A DNA stretch of 64,000 bases from an uncultured Clostridia bacterium (GCA_944368155.1 CALVWW010000007.1:1-64000), one strand, 5' to 3'; numbered from the stretch's first letter, positions 11,347 through 18,620 are shown. Notes: generated from the sequence alone by a model not told the origin. Translations and numbers: made by a program.

Positions 11347-11443
11347 AGTTAAAAATAAGGTATTTATTTTAATGAAAATTAAAAAGTTGCGTTGAACGTA
11401 AATTTCTGCGGCGCCGGTTTGACCTCGGCGCCGCAGTTTTTTT
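11347..11443 (+). ncRNA. Candidate small RNA or leader-peptide transcript
   Basis: A promoter (11312-11340) and a strong intrinsic terminator (11406-11443) enclose roughly 95 nt. The only reading frame inside is the seven-codon MKIKKLR (11372-11395), preceded by AAGG at a long distance, so this is either a small RNA or a minimal peptide gene. I do not recognise an RNA family. Confidence 0.4.
11406..11443 (+). terminator. Intrinsic terminator
   Basis: An 11-bp perfect stem (CTGCGGCGCCG with its complement at 11426-11436) and a 9-base loop are followed by seven T. Confidence 0.85.
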
Positions 11444-11450
11444 ATTGCGT

Positions 11451-11491
11451 AAAAGCGGCCGCGGCGAGAATTTCCCGCCGCGGCCGCTTTT
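11451..11491. terminator. Bidirectional terminator
   Basis: AAAAGCGGCCGCGGCG pairs with its complement ending in CTTTT, giving A- and T-tracts on both sides. It closes the minus-strand XRE gene and backs up the preceding plus-strand terminator. Confidence 0.8.
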
Positions 11492-11521
11492 AATTTCAAA
11501 ATTTTTAAAATCAAATATCCC

Positions 11522-11725
11522 TCAATCTTCAAGGCCGAGAATGTAGTCGGCAGAGGCGTCAATCGCCTTGCACAGCCTTGCAAACGTATCAAGCTTGGGC
11601 AATTTATTGGTCGTGCAATATTGCGTTATCATTTCATCAGAAACGCCGACGCGACGGGCTATCTCCGTTTTGGTCAGTCCGCAATGCTCTATTTCCTCTT
11701 TTAATCTCTTTTTTATTACGTCCAT
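11522..11725 (-). CDS. Small XRE-family HTH regulator
   Basis: This 67-residue protein is essentially one Cro/C1-type helix-turn-helix: KTEIARRVGVSDEMITQYCTT is the two-helix core, followed by the LDTFARLCKAIDASADYIL region typical of XRE repressors. I take the ATG at 11725 because AAGGA lies about nine bases before it; the frame opens 13 codons earlier without a ribosome site. It is divergent from the SLOG-type gene at 11814. The shared intergenic region holds two AACAGTTA repeats that may be its operator. The target is probably that divergent pair, by inference. Confidence 0.85.
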   Translation of the reverse strand: MDVIKKRLKEEIEHCGLTKTEIARRVGVSDEMITQYCTTNKLPKLDTFARLCKAIDASADYILGLED

Positions 11726-11762
11726 GCCTGAATTATTCCTTATCAGCAACAATTGTATAACC

Positions 11763-11799
11763 AACAGTTAACTTTTTCTTGACTTCTAAGTAACAGTTA
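11763..11799. promoter_or_regulatory. Two AACAGTTA direct repeats between divergent genes
   Basis: AACAGTTA occurs at 11763-11770 and 11792-11799, 29 bp apart (about three helical turns), between the XRE gene and the SLOG-type gene. This is a plausible binding site for the XRE protein. Confidence 0.4.
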
Positions 11800-11813
11800 G
11801 ATGCAATTTAATT

Positions 11814-12254
11814 ATGATAGTTACATTTTTCGGGCACAGGGCCTATGCCGGCTACGATGCGCTGCGCGGTGATATTCTGAGTACAATGTGTGCGATAGCC
11901 GAGCAAAATCCGCAATGCGAATTTTTTTGCGGCGGCAAAGGCGATTTTGACGGACTGTGCGAAAATTGCATAGACGAGCTCAAAATCACTTTTCCGCATA
12001 TTAAAAAGATTCTGATATTGCCGTATTTTGACGTTGAATATCAGCAGGAAATTCTTGAATATATAAAAAGCAAGTTTGACGAAATGATATTTCCCCCGCC
12101 TTGCGAAAATTGTCCGCCGAAATATGCATGGCTGCACCGCAACCGCTGGATGGTAGATAATGCCGATATAATTCTTTCGGGCGTGAGGTGGAGCTGGGGC
12201 GGAGCGGCACACGCGTCGGAATATGCGCGCAGAAAAAAAATTATACAGTTCTGA
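11814..12254 (+). CDS. SLOG/YpsA-like Rossmann-fold protein (DUF1273-type)
   Basis: The 146-residue protein opens with MIVTFFGHR, the strand-loop signature of the SLOG nucleotide-binding superfamily that includes YpsA and DprA-like proteins. A second segment (residues 40-45, FFCGGKGDFD) matches the conserved Gly-rich turn. Family members bind nucleotide-derived ligands and are often linked to stress or defence, but none of that is shown here. It is divergent from a small XRE regulator with shared repeats in between, so the two probably form one regulatory unit. The start is the ATG at 11814; no strong ribosome site is visible. Confidence 0.75.
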   Translation: MIVTFFGHRAYAGYDALRGDILSTMCAIAEQNPQCEFFCGGKGDFDGLCENCIDELKITFPHIKKILILPYFDVEYQQEILEYIKSKFDEMIFPPPCENCPPKYAWLHRNRWMVDNADIILSGVRWSWGGAAHASEYARRKKIIQF

Positions 12255-12277
12255 TAGTAACGGCTGCAATAAGCAAA

Positions 12278-12311
12278 ACGGCCGCGGCGGGTAATTTCCC
12301 GCCGCGGCCGT
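12278..12311 (+). terminator. Hairpin after the SLOG-type gene
   Basis: A 14-bp perfect GC-rich stem (12278-12291 with 12298-12311) has a 6-base loop. The T-tract is poor (CCTTGT), so termination may be partial. Confidence 0.55.
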
Positions 12312-12384
12312 CCTTGTCATGCCGGACAAAATTAAATTTTTTCGGGCCTTGCGGCCGGCGCCGCAGCTTTGCGCGCCCTTCTTT

Positions 12385-13062
12385 TTACGGTTTCTTCTTT
12401 CTCTTATTCGAACTTACGTCGGGGGAGAAGTCGAACGAAAAGTCTCCCTCGCCCGTAAGCACGACCACCGCCGCAATTACGGCCACGGCAAATACCGAGT
12501 AGGTGGAGAGGGTGAGCGAGCGCATAAGCCCCTTCAGGTCGGCAACTTCCGCGCACATGGCGTAAATGAACGCCGCCACAACAAGCATATAGTAACCGAA
12601 TGTGGATACGAAGGAAGTTTCGGTAAAAATTATAACGAGTATGTACGCCGCGAACGAGGCGCCGAAAAATATCCAGAAGTAGAGCTTGACGTGCCGCGCT
12701 ATGGGCGGGATAAGTCCTATTAAAAAGAATATCCACAGGCAGACAATGCAGGCGAGGCAAATCAGAAGCATTGTTAAAAAATTGTTCTCCAGTCCGCGCA
12801 GAATGTACCATGCGCGTATGCACAGCCCCAGAGCGACAGCGTTTGCGGCAAAACAGGCAATGTTTACTCCCGAAACCGTGCGCACCTTGAATGCGGCAAT
12901 TCCGCTGGCGATGAGCAAAAGCACGCCTGCCGCGAGGAATATCCAGCCGTAATCTGTATTGGAAATTTTTATAAAGCCGAGGAGGTATGCCGTCAGCGAT
13001 GCCGCCGCAAGGAACGCAAGAGCCGCAGCAGTGACAAACATCAGCTTTTTGAATTTACTCAT
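12385..13062 (-). CDS. Seven-helix integral membrane protein, unknown function
   Basis: I chose the ATG at 13062 (MSKFKKLMF) because GAAGGAAG lies just upstream; the open frame extends 39 codons further without a ribosome site. The 225-residue product has about seven hydrophobic helices (near residues 7-30, 38-58, 64-83, 95-118, 125-146, 152-172 and 183-203) and a short basic C-terminus (NKRKKKP). I see no catalytic or transporter signature. It follows the PEPCK gene on the same strand at a distance of about 250 bp, with a 14-bp hairpin in between, so it is probably a separate unit. Confidence 0.75.
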   Translation of the reverse strand: MSKFKKLMFVTAAALAFLAAASLTAYLLGFIKISNTDYGWIFLAAGVLLLIASGIAAFKVRTVSGVNIACFAANAVALGLCIRAWYILRGLENNFLTMLLICLACIVCLWIFFLIGLIPPIARHVKLYFWIFFGASFAAYILVIIFTETSFVSTFGYYMLVVAAFIYAMCAEVADLKGLMRSLTLSTYSVFAVAVIAAVVVLTGEGDFSFDFSPDVSSNKRKKKP

Positions 13063-13145
13063 ATTTTCTTCCTTCAGGCCGCCGCGGCGCGTGCATGCAA
13101 CTCCGCACAAAAAGCGGGCCGCCGTCTGCCCCCATAAATTGCAAG

Positions 13146-13178
13146 GCGCCCGCGCGGCAAATCTGCCGCGCGGGCGCA
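13146..13178. terminator. GC-rich hairpin between PEPCK and the membrane-protein gene
   Basis: A near-perfect stem of about 14 bp with a 3-base loop lies here but has no T-tract on either strand. It may slow or block read-through from the PEPCK gene. Confidence 0.4.
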
Positions 13179-13314
13179 CCGCTATATCAATTACTTATCG
13201 CCTCTGCACAGCGTGCAGCACGTCATGAAAATAAATTATAATATATAAATTATATTTTTTTCACCTGCGCCTTATCGGCCGCTCCCCGCGGCGGTTTGCG
13301 CAGACCTCGCAAGA

Positions 13315-15303
13315 TTACTGGGGGTTTTTGCGGGGGCGGCCCCTGCCGCGCTTAACCTGCGGAACTTCGGGCTGCTGCTGTTTTTTGCCCGAGCCGGGTT
13401 TTCTGCCGCGCTTTTTGCCCGTATATGCGGGCTTTGCTTCGCCTTCGGCGCTCACGGCCGTTGCGGGTGCTTCTGCCTCCGCCTTTGCCTTTGCCTCGGC
13501 GCAGTTTTCCTTTAAAGTATTCAGGCAGTCCCAAAGCTCTTTGGGAATTCTGCTGCCTATCGAACCTGTATAGTAGCCCTCGAGCTCGTCGGCTTCATAG
13601 CCCCAGCGTGCCTCGTCAACCTCGAGAATGCTCTTAAGGTCATCAATTCCGAACTTATGTCCGGGTGCAATTTCGTAATCGAGGTCGGATATGTCGATAT
13701 CCTCGGCATTGGGCACATAGCCGATAGCTGTCTCTTTTGCGCCTACCGAATCTTCGCAACGTTTCAAAATCCACTCTAAAACGCGCATATTGTCGCCGAA
13801 ACCGGGCCATATGAAGTTGCCGTCTTTATCCTGACGGAACCAGTTTACGTTAAAGATTTTGGGCGGATTTTTAACTATTTTGCCCATATCTATCCAGTGC
13901 TGCCAATAGTCGCCCATATGGTAGCCGGCAAAGGGCTTCATTGCCATGGGGTCGTGGCGCAGAACGCCGGTCGCGCCCGTTGCGGCCGCGGTCGTCTCAG
14001 ACGACATTGCCGAGCCTACGAACACGCCGTGGTTCCAGTCTCTCGACTGGTAAACAAGAGGGGTGGTGGTAGCCCTTCTGCCGCCGAAAATTATCGCCGA
14101 AAGAGGCACGCCCTTGGGGCTTTCAAATTCGGGGGAAATGCAGGGGCAGTTGTTTGCGGGCGCCGTAAATCTGCTGTTGGGGTGCGCCGCGCAGGTCGAT
14201 TTATCTTTCTTGTCGAATTTAGCGGGGTTCCAGGGTTTACCCGTCCAGTCGATGACGTGTTCGGGCAGCTCCTTGGTGAGTCCTTCCCACCAGACTGTCA
14301 TGTCGTCGGTGTTTAAAGCTACGTTTGTGAATATAGTTCCGCGCTTTGTCGTGGCCAGAGCGTTGGGGTTGGAATGGTCGTTTGTGCCGGGAGCCACGCC
14401 GAAGAAGCCGTTTTCGGGGTTCACAGCCCAAAGTCTGCCGTCGTCGCCCACGCGTATCCACGCTATATCGTCGCCCACGCATTCAACTTTGTAACCCTTT
14501 TCAAGGTAGTGCTTGGGCGGAATGAGCATTGCAAGGTTGGTTTTGCCGCATGCCGAGGGGAATGCCGCAGCTACGTACTTCTTTTCGCCGTCGGGATAAG
14601 TTACGCCGAGGATGAGCATGTGTTCCGCCATCCAGCCCTCGTTCTTGCCGAGGTACGAGGCAATGCGCAGCGCAAAGCATTTTTTGCCCAGAAGCACGTT
14701 GCCGCCGTATGCGGAGTTGACTGAAATTATCGAGTTCTCCTCGGGGAAGTGGAGAATATATCTGTTTTCGGCCTCCACATTGCACTTTGCGTGGAAACCT
14801 TTTATGAAGTCGCCGTCGCGGCCTATTTCATCGAGCACTTTTTTGCCTACGCGCGTCATTATGCTCATGTTTAAAACTACATAGATTGAGTCGGTCACCT
14901 CTATTCCGTAGCGGGCGAAGGGAGAGCCGATAACGCCCATGGAATAGGGAATTACGTACATCGTCCTGCCGCGCATAGAGCCGCGCGCAATTTCTTCTGC
15001 AAGCTCGTGCGCCTGCCTGGGGTCCATCCAATAGTTGTTGGGGCCGGCGTCGTCGCGGTCTTTTGTGCAGATAAAAGTTCTGTCTTCCACGCGCGCAACG
15101 TCGTTCACCTTGGTGCGGTGAAGGTAGCAGTCGGGCAGGAGGCTGTCGTTCAGCTTGATGAGCTCGCCGGAATATACGGCCTCTTTTCTCAGCTCGTCGA
15201 TTTGTTTCTGGCTGCCGTCAATCCACACGATGTAATCGGGCTGTGCAAGGTCGGCGCTCTCTTCGACAAAGGAGAGAATTTTCTTATTTTTCGTAAGTGC
15301 CAT
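13315..15303 (-). CDS. pckG: Phosphoenolpyruvate carboxykinase (GTP) with AT-hook-like tail
   Basis: It interconverts oxaloacetate plus GTP with PEP, CO2 and GDP. In anaerobes this often runs toward oxaloacetate. The kinase P-loop with the reactive cysteine of GTP-PEPCKs, FPSACGKTNLAML, is at residues 248-260, and the family segments SMGVIGSPFARYGIEVTDS and GGRRATTTPLVY are present. The core ends near residue 600, the usual family length. The last 62 residues are an Ala/Lys/Glu-rich linker followed by KRGRKPGSGK (631-640) and KRGRGRPRKN (651-660), both resembling DNA-binding AT-hooks. AAGGAG lies 14 bases before the ATG, a long spacing. Confidence 0.97.
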   Translation of the reverse strand: MALTKNKKILSFVEESADLAQPDYIVWIDGSQKQIDELRKEAVYSGELIKLNDSLLPDCYLHRTKVNDVARVEDRTFICTKDRDDAGPNNYWMDPRQAHELAEEIARGSMRGRTMYVIPYSMGVIGSPFARYGIEVTDSIYVVLNMSIMTRVGKKVLDEIGRDGDFIKGFHAKCNVEAENRYILHFPEENSIISVNSAYGGNVLLGKKCFALRIASYLGKNEGWMAEHMLILGVTYPDGEKKYVAAAFPSACGKTNLAMLIPPKHYLEKGYKVECVGDDIAWIRVGDDGRLWAVNPENGFFGVAPGTNDHSNPNALATTKRGTIFTNVALNTDDMTVWWEGLTKELPEHVIDWTGKPWNPAKFDKKDKSTCAAHPNSRFTAPANNCPCISPEFESPKGVPLSAIIFGGRRATTTPLVYQSRDWNHGVFVGSAMSSETTAAATGATGVLRHDPMAMKPFAGYHMGDYWQHWIDMGKIVKNPPKIFNVNWFRQDKDGNFIWPGFGDNMRVLEWILKRCEDSVGAKETAIGYVPNAEDIDISDLDYEIAPGHKFGIDDLKSILEVDEARWGYEADELEGYYTGSIGSRIPKELWDCLNTLKENCAEAKAKAEAEAPATAVSAEGEAKPAYTGKKRGRKPGSGKKQQQPEVPQVKRGRGRPRKNPQ

Positions 15304-15627
15304 TGTGATTAGTAATACTCCTTGTTTACGAATAAAAATTTATTTCAGATTAATTATACTTCAAAATATTATTAAAGGCAATTATTTTAAACATAAAAAA
15401 TCTTATGTATTTTATTTTAATTTAATTTTTGTACGATTTTTTTGCGCACATGTAGCGATTTAACCGCTCGCAACCGCAAAATATGTGCAGCGTATGCGCG
15501 CAATCATATTTTCATTCGTCAAAATGTTATAAAAGGAGGCAAATATTTTTATTAACCGCACGCCGCGCGGCAGTATATTATTCTATGTATAACAAAAAAA
15601 ATTATTATTTTTTTGCGGCAGGTGAAT
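15304..15627. other. AT-rich intergenic region, no gene seen
   Basis: This divergent promoter region lies between PEPCK and the gene at 15628. A perfect-looking ribosome site (AAAAGGAGGC near 15531) is not followed by a convincing reading frame. I see no riboswitch class that I recognise. Confidence 0.5.
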
Positions 15628-16635
15628 ATGGCAGGCTACACAAAAAATATCGCCGTAATCAGGGCGGAAAAGAGCGGGTTCTCATCCGACGGCGGCGCGC
15701 TCTCCGGCCTTGTCAAGGTCGAAAAATACGGTTCGTATTTCCGCGCCGAAGTGTCGTTAATTAATTTTGCACCCCTCACTTTCGGCAGATACGTCGTCTG
15801 CATAGGCGACGGCGTCAATTTTGTCGCCTTCGAGGGGCAGGTGTTCGAGGGCGAAAGCGACATTGATACCGGGCACGGTTTTGCCGCGCTGGTGTGTTTT
15901 GTCGGCGCCGACGTTTCGCCCGTTGCGTCGGCGGTGTGCGGCGATTTCGGCTGGGCTAAGGCGTCATGCCTGCAGTACGTGCAAAATACCGAAAATTTAA
16001 AGAAGGGGCCTTCGGCTGTAAATTATGAGGACGAGGCCATTGCGGAGGAAAATTATTATGAATATGGTGCCGCTCTTCAGGGCGAAGGCGCTGTACGCGA
16101 AGATAAAGAGCAAAAAAACGGGGGCGGCATACGCGAAGATGAAGATGCTGGCGGCCTATTCGAGGGGCCGTCGGCAGAGGGAGAGGCCGCCGCAGTGAAC
16201 GGCGACGCGGCGCAGCATAGCGAAGAGAAGACTGCAGCTGAAGTCGGTGCAGACATACGCGGCGACCCCGCCGCCGGCGAGGCGCAGCCCGTACCGCTCG
16301 CCGAAGACCTCAGATTTTACGAGCGCGTGCGCGGCGAGATAGAGCGCCTGCTCACCGACCATCCGCACGAAGAGGCGCTCGAACGCGCAGTGGAAAATTC
16401 ACGCTGGGCAAAGGTAAACTACGGCGGCAGGCGGTTCTATGTTTTCGGCGTAATTTTCGAAGACGGGCGCCCTGCCTATATCTGTTACGGCGTGCCCGCC
16501 ATGGGTTCGCCCTGCCCTCCGAGTTTGCACGGCATGGCAGGTTTTATTCCCGTGAGCGAAAAAAAGAACGACGGATACTGGGTCATGTATCAGGACGCGC
16601 GCACCGGCGTCTCGGTAAAGCTTGATTCGGTGTAA
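15628..16635 (+). CDS. Unrecognised two-domain protein with acidic linker
   Basis: I chose the ATG at 15628 (MAGYTKNIAV), which follows AGGTGAAT; a TTG five codons earlier lacks a ribosome site. The 335-residue product has a beta-rich N-terminal domain of about 120 residues and a low-complexity acidic Ala/Glu-rich linker of about 100 residues. Its C-terminal domain (about 115 residues) has RWAKVNYGGRRFYVFGV and YICYGVPAMGSP. There is no signal peptide or membrane helix, so it should be cytoplasmic. I do not recognise either domain and assign no function. The linker's codon use is like the rest of the window, so it looks native. Confidence 0.75.
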   Translation: MAGYTKNIAVIRAEKSGFSSDGGALSGLVKVEKYGSYFRAEVSLINFAPLTFGRYVVCIGDGVNFVAFEGQVFEGESDIDTGHGFAALVCFVGADVSPVASAVCGDFGWAKASCLQYVQNTENLKKGPSAVNYEDEAIAEENYYEYGAALQGEGAVREDKEQKNGGGIREDEDAGGLFEGPSAEGEAAAVNGDAAQHSEEKTAAEVGADIRGDPAAGEAQPVPLAEDLRFYERVRGEIERLLTDHPHEEALERAVENSRWAKVNYGGRRFYVFGVIFEDGRPAYICYGVPAMGSPCPPSLHGMAGFIPVSEKKNDGYWVMYQDARTGVSVKLDSV

Positions 16636-16642
16636 ATAATAT

Positions 16643-16757
16643 AGGCGCCGGCTCGTCATTCCGACCGGGCGCAGCGGGCGGAGAAATCTTCTGCCCGAAC
16701 GTTGGACGAAATGAGATTTCTCCGTTGTTCCGTCTGCGGCTTCGGCCGAAGCGGCAT
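16643..16757. repeat. Interspersed repeat with GAGAAATCT/AGATTTCTC arms
   Basis: GAGAAATCT near 16680 and AGATTTCTC near 16714 form an inverted repeat embedded in a CGTCATTCC-type sequence. Similar extragenic repeats are common in Clostridia and other gut bacteria, from memory. No coding potential is apparent. Confidence 0.5.
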
Positions 16758-16820
16758 GAATATAATTTATAATTGCGCATATTGCGGCTGAATTATTTTA
16801 AAATTGCCCATACTCTATGT

Positions 16821-17030
16821 ATGAGACTTTCGGCCACAATCTGCCTTCTGAACCTTGTATTTTTGGGCGTATGCGGAGGAGTGTATGCCTTTTCGGGCTT
16901 TAACCTCTTGTATTTCCTGTGCTTTGAAAACGTAACGGCCATGCGCGCCGTGCTCGGTATTTGCTTTGTTTCTGCGCTTTTTTCGCTCTATGCGCTCATC
17001 GCTTTCAAGCCGTTCAAAGGCCTTAAATAA
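16821..17030 (+). CDS. DUF378-like small membrane protein
   Basis: This protein of about 69 residues has two hydrophobic helices and a middle segment (GVYAFSGFNLLYFLCF) that resembles the GLFGFDLVAALFG core of DUF378 (YuzA) proteins; their function is unknown. I prefer the ATG at 16821 because it matches the family length. A TTG 16 codons earlier is in frame, but neither start has a good ribosome site. TATAAT at 16761-16766 could be its -10 box. It stands alone and is closed by the hairpin at 17041. Confidence 0.6.
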   Translation: MRLSATICLLNLVFLGVCGGVYAFSGFNLLYFLCFENVTAMRAVLGICFVSALFSLYALIAFKPFKGLK

Positions 17031-17040
17031 ACGGTAAATA

Positions 17041-17085
17041 AACAGCCGCCGCGGGCGAAAATTTTTGCCCGCGGCGGCTGTTTTA
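17041..17085. terminator. Bidirectional terminator
   Basis: A 16-bp perfect stem (AACAGCCGCCGCGGGC and its complement) is followed by TTTT. It serves the DUF378-like gene and probably also the converging gene at 17113. Confidence 0.8.
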
Positions 17086-17112
17086 ATCAGTCATAAAAAA
17101 ACTAAATTTTAT

Positions 17113-17373
17113 TTATCTTAAAATATTTTCTAAAACCAATTTATCGAACTTCACGGGTTCGGCAAAGTCGCGCGGGATAAAGGTCACGCGGTTGAATTTG
17201 GCGTAGTTGAAAATGTGCGTTTTTAAAAGTATGGGCGTGCCTATATCGAGCTCCTCGCAGATGTCCGCAAGGTACTTAAAAAAGTCGCTCCACTCGAACT
17301 TTGCCTCGCTCTCGTACGTCACCTGCCGCACTATTTTGTGCTCCTTTTCAATTCTGCCCCAAATTCTGAACAT
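17113..17373 (-). CDS. Small conserved-looking hypothetical protein
   Basis: This 86-residue soluble protein begins MFRIWGRI; its ATG at 17373 follows CGGAGA. It is mixed alpha/beta and charged, with the segment ICEELDIGTPILLKTH in the middle, a pattern I associate with short uncharacterised clostridial proteins. It has no signal peptide, Cys cluster or HTH. It lies about 110 bp downstream of a same-strand XRE repressor gene and could be co-transcribed with it, since no terminator is obvious between them. Confidence 0.7.
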   Translation of the reverse strand: MFRIWGRIEKEHKIVRQVTYESEAKFEWSDFFKYLADICEELDIGTPILLKTHIFNYAKFNRVTFIPRDFAEPVKFDKLVLENILR

Positions 17374-17484
17374 TTTTATCTCCGTTGGCGCTTTGCCAGA
17401 TTATTGCGAGTAAAAGTATACAGCAAATCTCCCCGTTTGTAAACGGTATTTTGGGCCAGATATTTATTTTTGCAAAACATGCGC

Positions 17485-17706
17485 CTATTTTTCGCCCATA
17501 TCCTGGCACAAGATATAGTTTGCGTCGATATCTAATATCTTGCACAGATTAGCCAGCGTATCCAGCGCGGGCAGCGCCCTCCCTGAAAGGTATTGTCCCA
17601 CGGTCGGCTGTTTAATTCCCAGCTTTTTTGCAAGTTCAGTCTGACTCATTCCGCTTTGAGCTATAGCTTCCGCAATTCGGGCTCGTATCTGCTCGGTGGT
17701 TATCAT
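17485..17706 (-). CDS. XRE-family repressor of a divergent Cys-rich module
   Basis: This is a 73-residue single-domain Cro/C1 helix-turn-helix protein. SQTELAKKLGIKQPTVGQYLS is the core (about residues 20-40), and LDTLANLCKILDIDANYIL is the dimer-side helix pair. The ATG at 17706 follows AAGGGA. It is divergent from two small Cys-rich genes. The 100-bp gap contains two identical perfect palindromes (ATAGGCATTGCCTAT), one overlapping its own -10 box and one inside the spacer of the opposite promoter. That is the layout of a phage-type repressor controlling itself and the divergent operon; the regulatory role is inferred from it. Confidence 0.88.
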   Translation of the reverse strand: MITTEQIRARIAEAIAQSGMSQTELAKKLGIKQPTVGQYLSGRALPALDTLANLCKILDIDANYILCQDMGEK

Positions 17707-17738
17707 TGTTTTGTTCCCTTGATTTTTTAATTAATTAT

Positions 17739-17753
17739 ATAGGCATTGCCTAT
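17739..17753. promoter_or_regulatory. Operator 1, perfect 15-bp palindrome
   Basis: ATAGGCATTGCCTAT is perfectly palindromic around one central base. It abuts the minus-strand -10 box (TATAAT, 17734-17739 on the complement) of the XRE gene. Confidence 0.8.
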
Positions 17754-17760
17754 TAAATGC

Positions 17761-17789
17761 TTGACATATAGGCATTGCCTATGATATTT
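17761..17789 (+). promoter_or_regulatory. Promoter TTGACA-N17 with operator 2 in the spacer
   Basis: TTGACA at 17761-17766 and an ATATTT -10 box at 17784-17789 flank a second identical copy of ATAGGCATTGCCTAT (17768-17782), centred 29 bp from operator 1. Repressor bound here would directly occlude RNA polymerase. Confidence 0.75.
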
Positions 17790-17819
17790 TACAGACAATA
17801 AAAATATAAGGGAGAAGCA

Positions 17820-18095
17820 ATAAAAGATAAATGCAATTTATGTTACAGGTGCCGCTATTTCGACAGATATTACACAAAAGGCGCCAAGAGCTTTAACAAA
17901 ACGCCTTATGGCTGGTGTTGCGGTACCGGCGTCGAAGCGCGTGCAGACGGCGGCTGCGATAAGTTTGCGGCAAAGAAAAAAACGAAGGTACGCGAAGCTC
18001 ATATCCGCCGCTGCCTGAGTGACATTTTAACCGAGCTTTCCGAACTTAGAAAGGTGGTAGAAAGCGATGAGCGGGAAGAATGTGAAGAGCTGTAA
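17820..18095 (+). CDS. Cys-rich small protein 1, only an ATA start available
   Basis: An open frame of 91 codons begins ATA-AAA-GAT-AAA-TGC five bases after AGGGAG (17809-17814). No ATG, GTG or TTG lies in frame between the upstream stop (17799) and the Cys-rich core. The product has a C-x2-C-x2-C cluster at residues 5-11, a WCC at about 32-34, CDKF near 46 and a C-terminal helix. The same layout occurs in the next gene, so this frame is very probably translated. Paired cysteines suggest a zinc-binding fold; the function is unknown. It is the first gene behind the XRE-controlled promoter and overlaps the next by 29 nt. Confidence 0.65.
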   Translation: MKDKCNLCYRCRYFDRYYTKGAKSFNKTPYGWCCGTGVEARADGGCDKFAAKKKTKVREAHIRRCLSDILTELSELRKVVESDEREECEEL

Positions 18096-18309
18096 AAACT
18101 GCAATGCGTGCAAAATTTTATACAGGCAGCCCCGTTACGGTTTCTGGCGGAGCGGCGGTCATTACTGCACGGCTTTCAGCCGTCCGACAAATATTAAAAA
18201 TTATTGCAACGGCTGGAGCAAAAAGGCGCGCCCCGATTATTATTTAAAAGAAAAATATGAACAGGCCTTGCGTGATATCGCCTGGCTTTTAAATCATTTT
18301 AAAAATTAA
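18067..18309 (+). CDS. Cys-rich small protein 2, paralogue of the preceding gene
   Basis: This 80-residue protein starts at an ATG 10 bases after AGGTGG. It repeats the plan of the upstream product: SCKNCNACK near the start, an aromatic stretch, YCTAF and YCNGW, then an amphipathic C-terminal helix (DIAWLLNHF). A metal-binding small protein of mobile-element or phage type is the nearest comparison I can make from memory. The stop is followed by about 50 nt and then a structured repeat. The two genes form an operon under the XRE-type operators. Confidence 0.7.
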   Translation: MSGKNVKSCKNCNACKILYRQPRYGFWRSGGHYCTAFSRPTNIKNYCNGWSKKARPDYYLKEKYEQALRDIAWLLNHFKN

Positions 18310-18365
18310 AATAAAAAATGCGACACAATCCTCAGTCATGACCTCACAAGCTCGCCCATGCCAGC

Positions 18366-18508
18366 GTCTCGCCGTGCGTGCGGTGAATAAACCGCACGGC
18401 TCGGTCACCGCTCGGGCGAGACATATGCCCTCGCCCATCTCGCATTGCTCAAACAGCGGGTGTCCGCTGTTTGAAGAACTGCAATGCTCGTCTTTACACA
18501 AGGGAGCC
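18366..18508 (+). repeat. Structured interspersed element, copy A1
   Basis: Four helices are visible: P1 18378-18384/18391-18397; P2 18414-18420/18430-18436; P3 GCATTGC 18442-18448/18481-18487; P4 18451-18459/18464-18472 closing the loop GTGT. The constant parts CGGTCA and CATCTC are shared with the copies at 21.0 and 21.8 kb, whose helices differ in sequence yet still pair. It lies between the Cys-rich genes and the Lrp promoter. Confidence 0.7.
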
Positions 18509-18591
18509 TTTAATTTATACGCCTGCCGCGCGGCGGGCTTTTAATTTTAACCGCATATCAAACGGCGCGGCGGCGTAGCGCTTTAAAATAT

Positions 18592-18620
18592 TTGACAATA
18601 CTCACGCAAAGTTTTAATAT
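18592..18620 (+). promoter_or_regulatory. Promoter TTGACA-N17-TAATAT of the Lrp-type gene
   Basis: TTGACA at 18592-18597 and TAATAT at 18615-18620 are spaced 17 bases apart. They leave a leader of about 110 nt before the start at 18740. Confidence 0.6.

Noticed and set aside
15531-15600. Strong ribosome site AAAAGGAGGC without gene
   Set aside because: The frames that follow are short, start in no good codon and overlap the real start at 15628.
16643-16757. Possible insertion-sequence remnant
   Set aside because: An inverted repeat is present but there is no transposase fragment or target duplication; it fits an extragenic repeat better.
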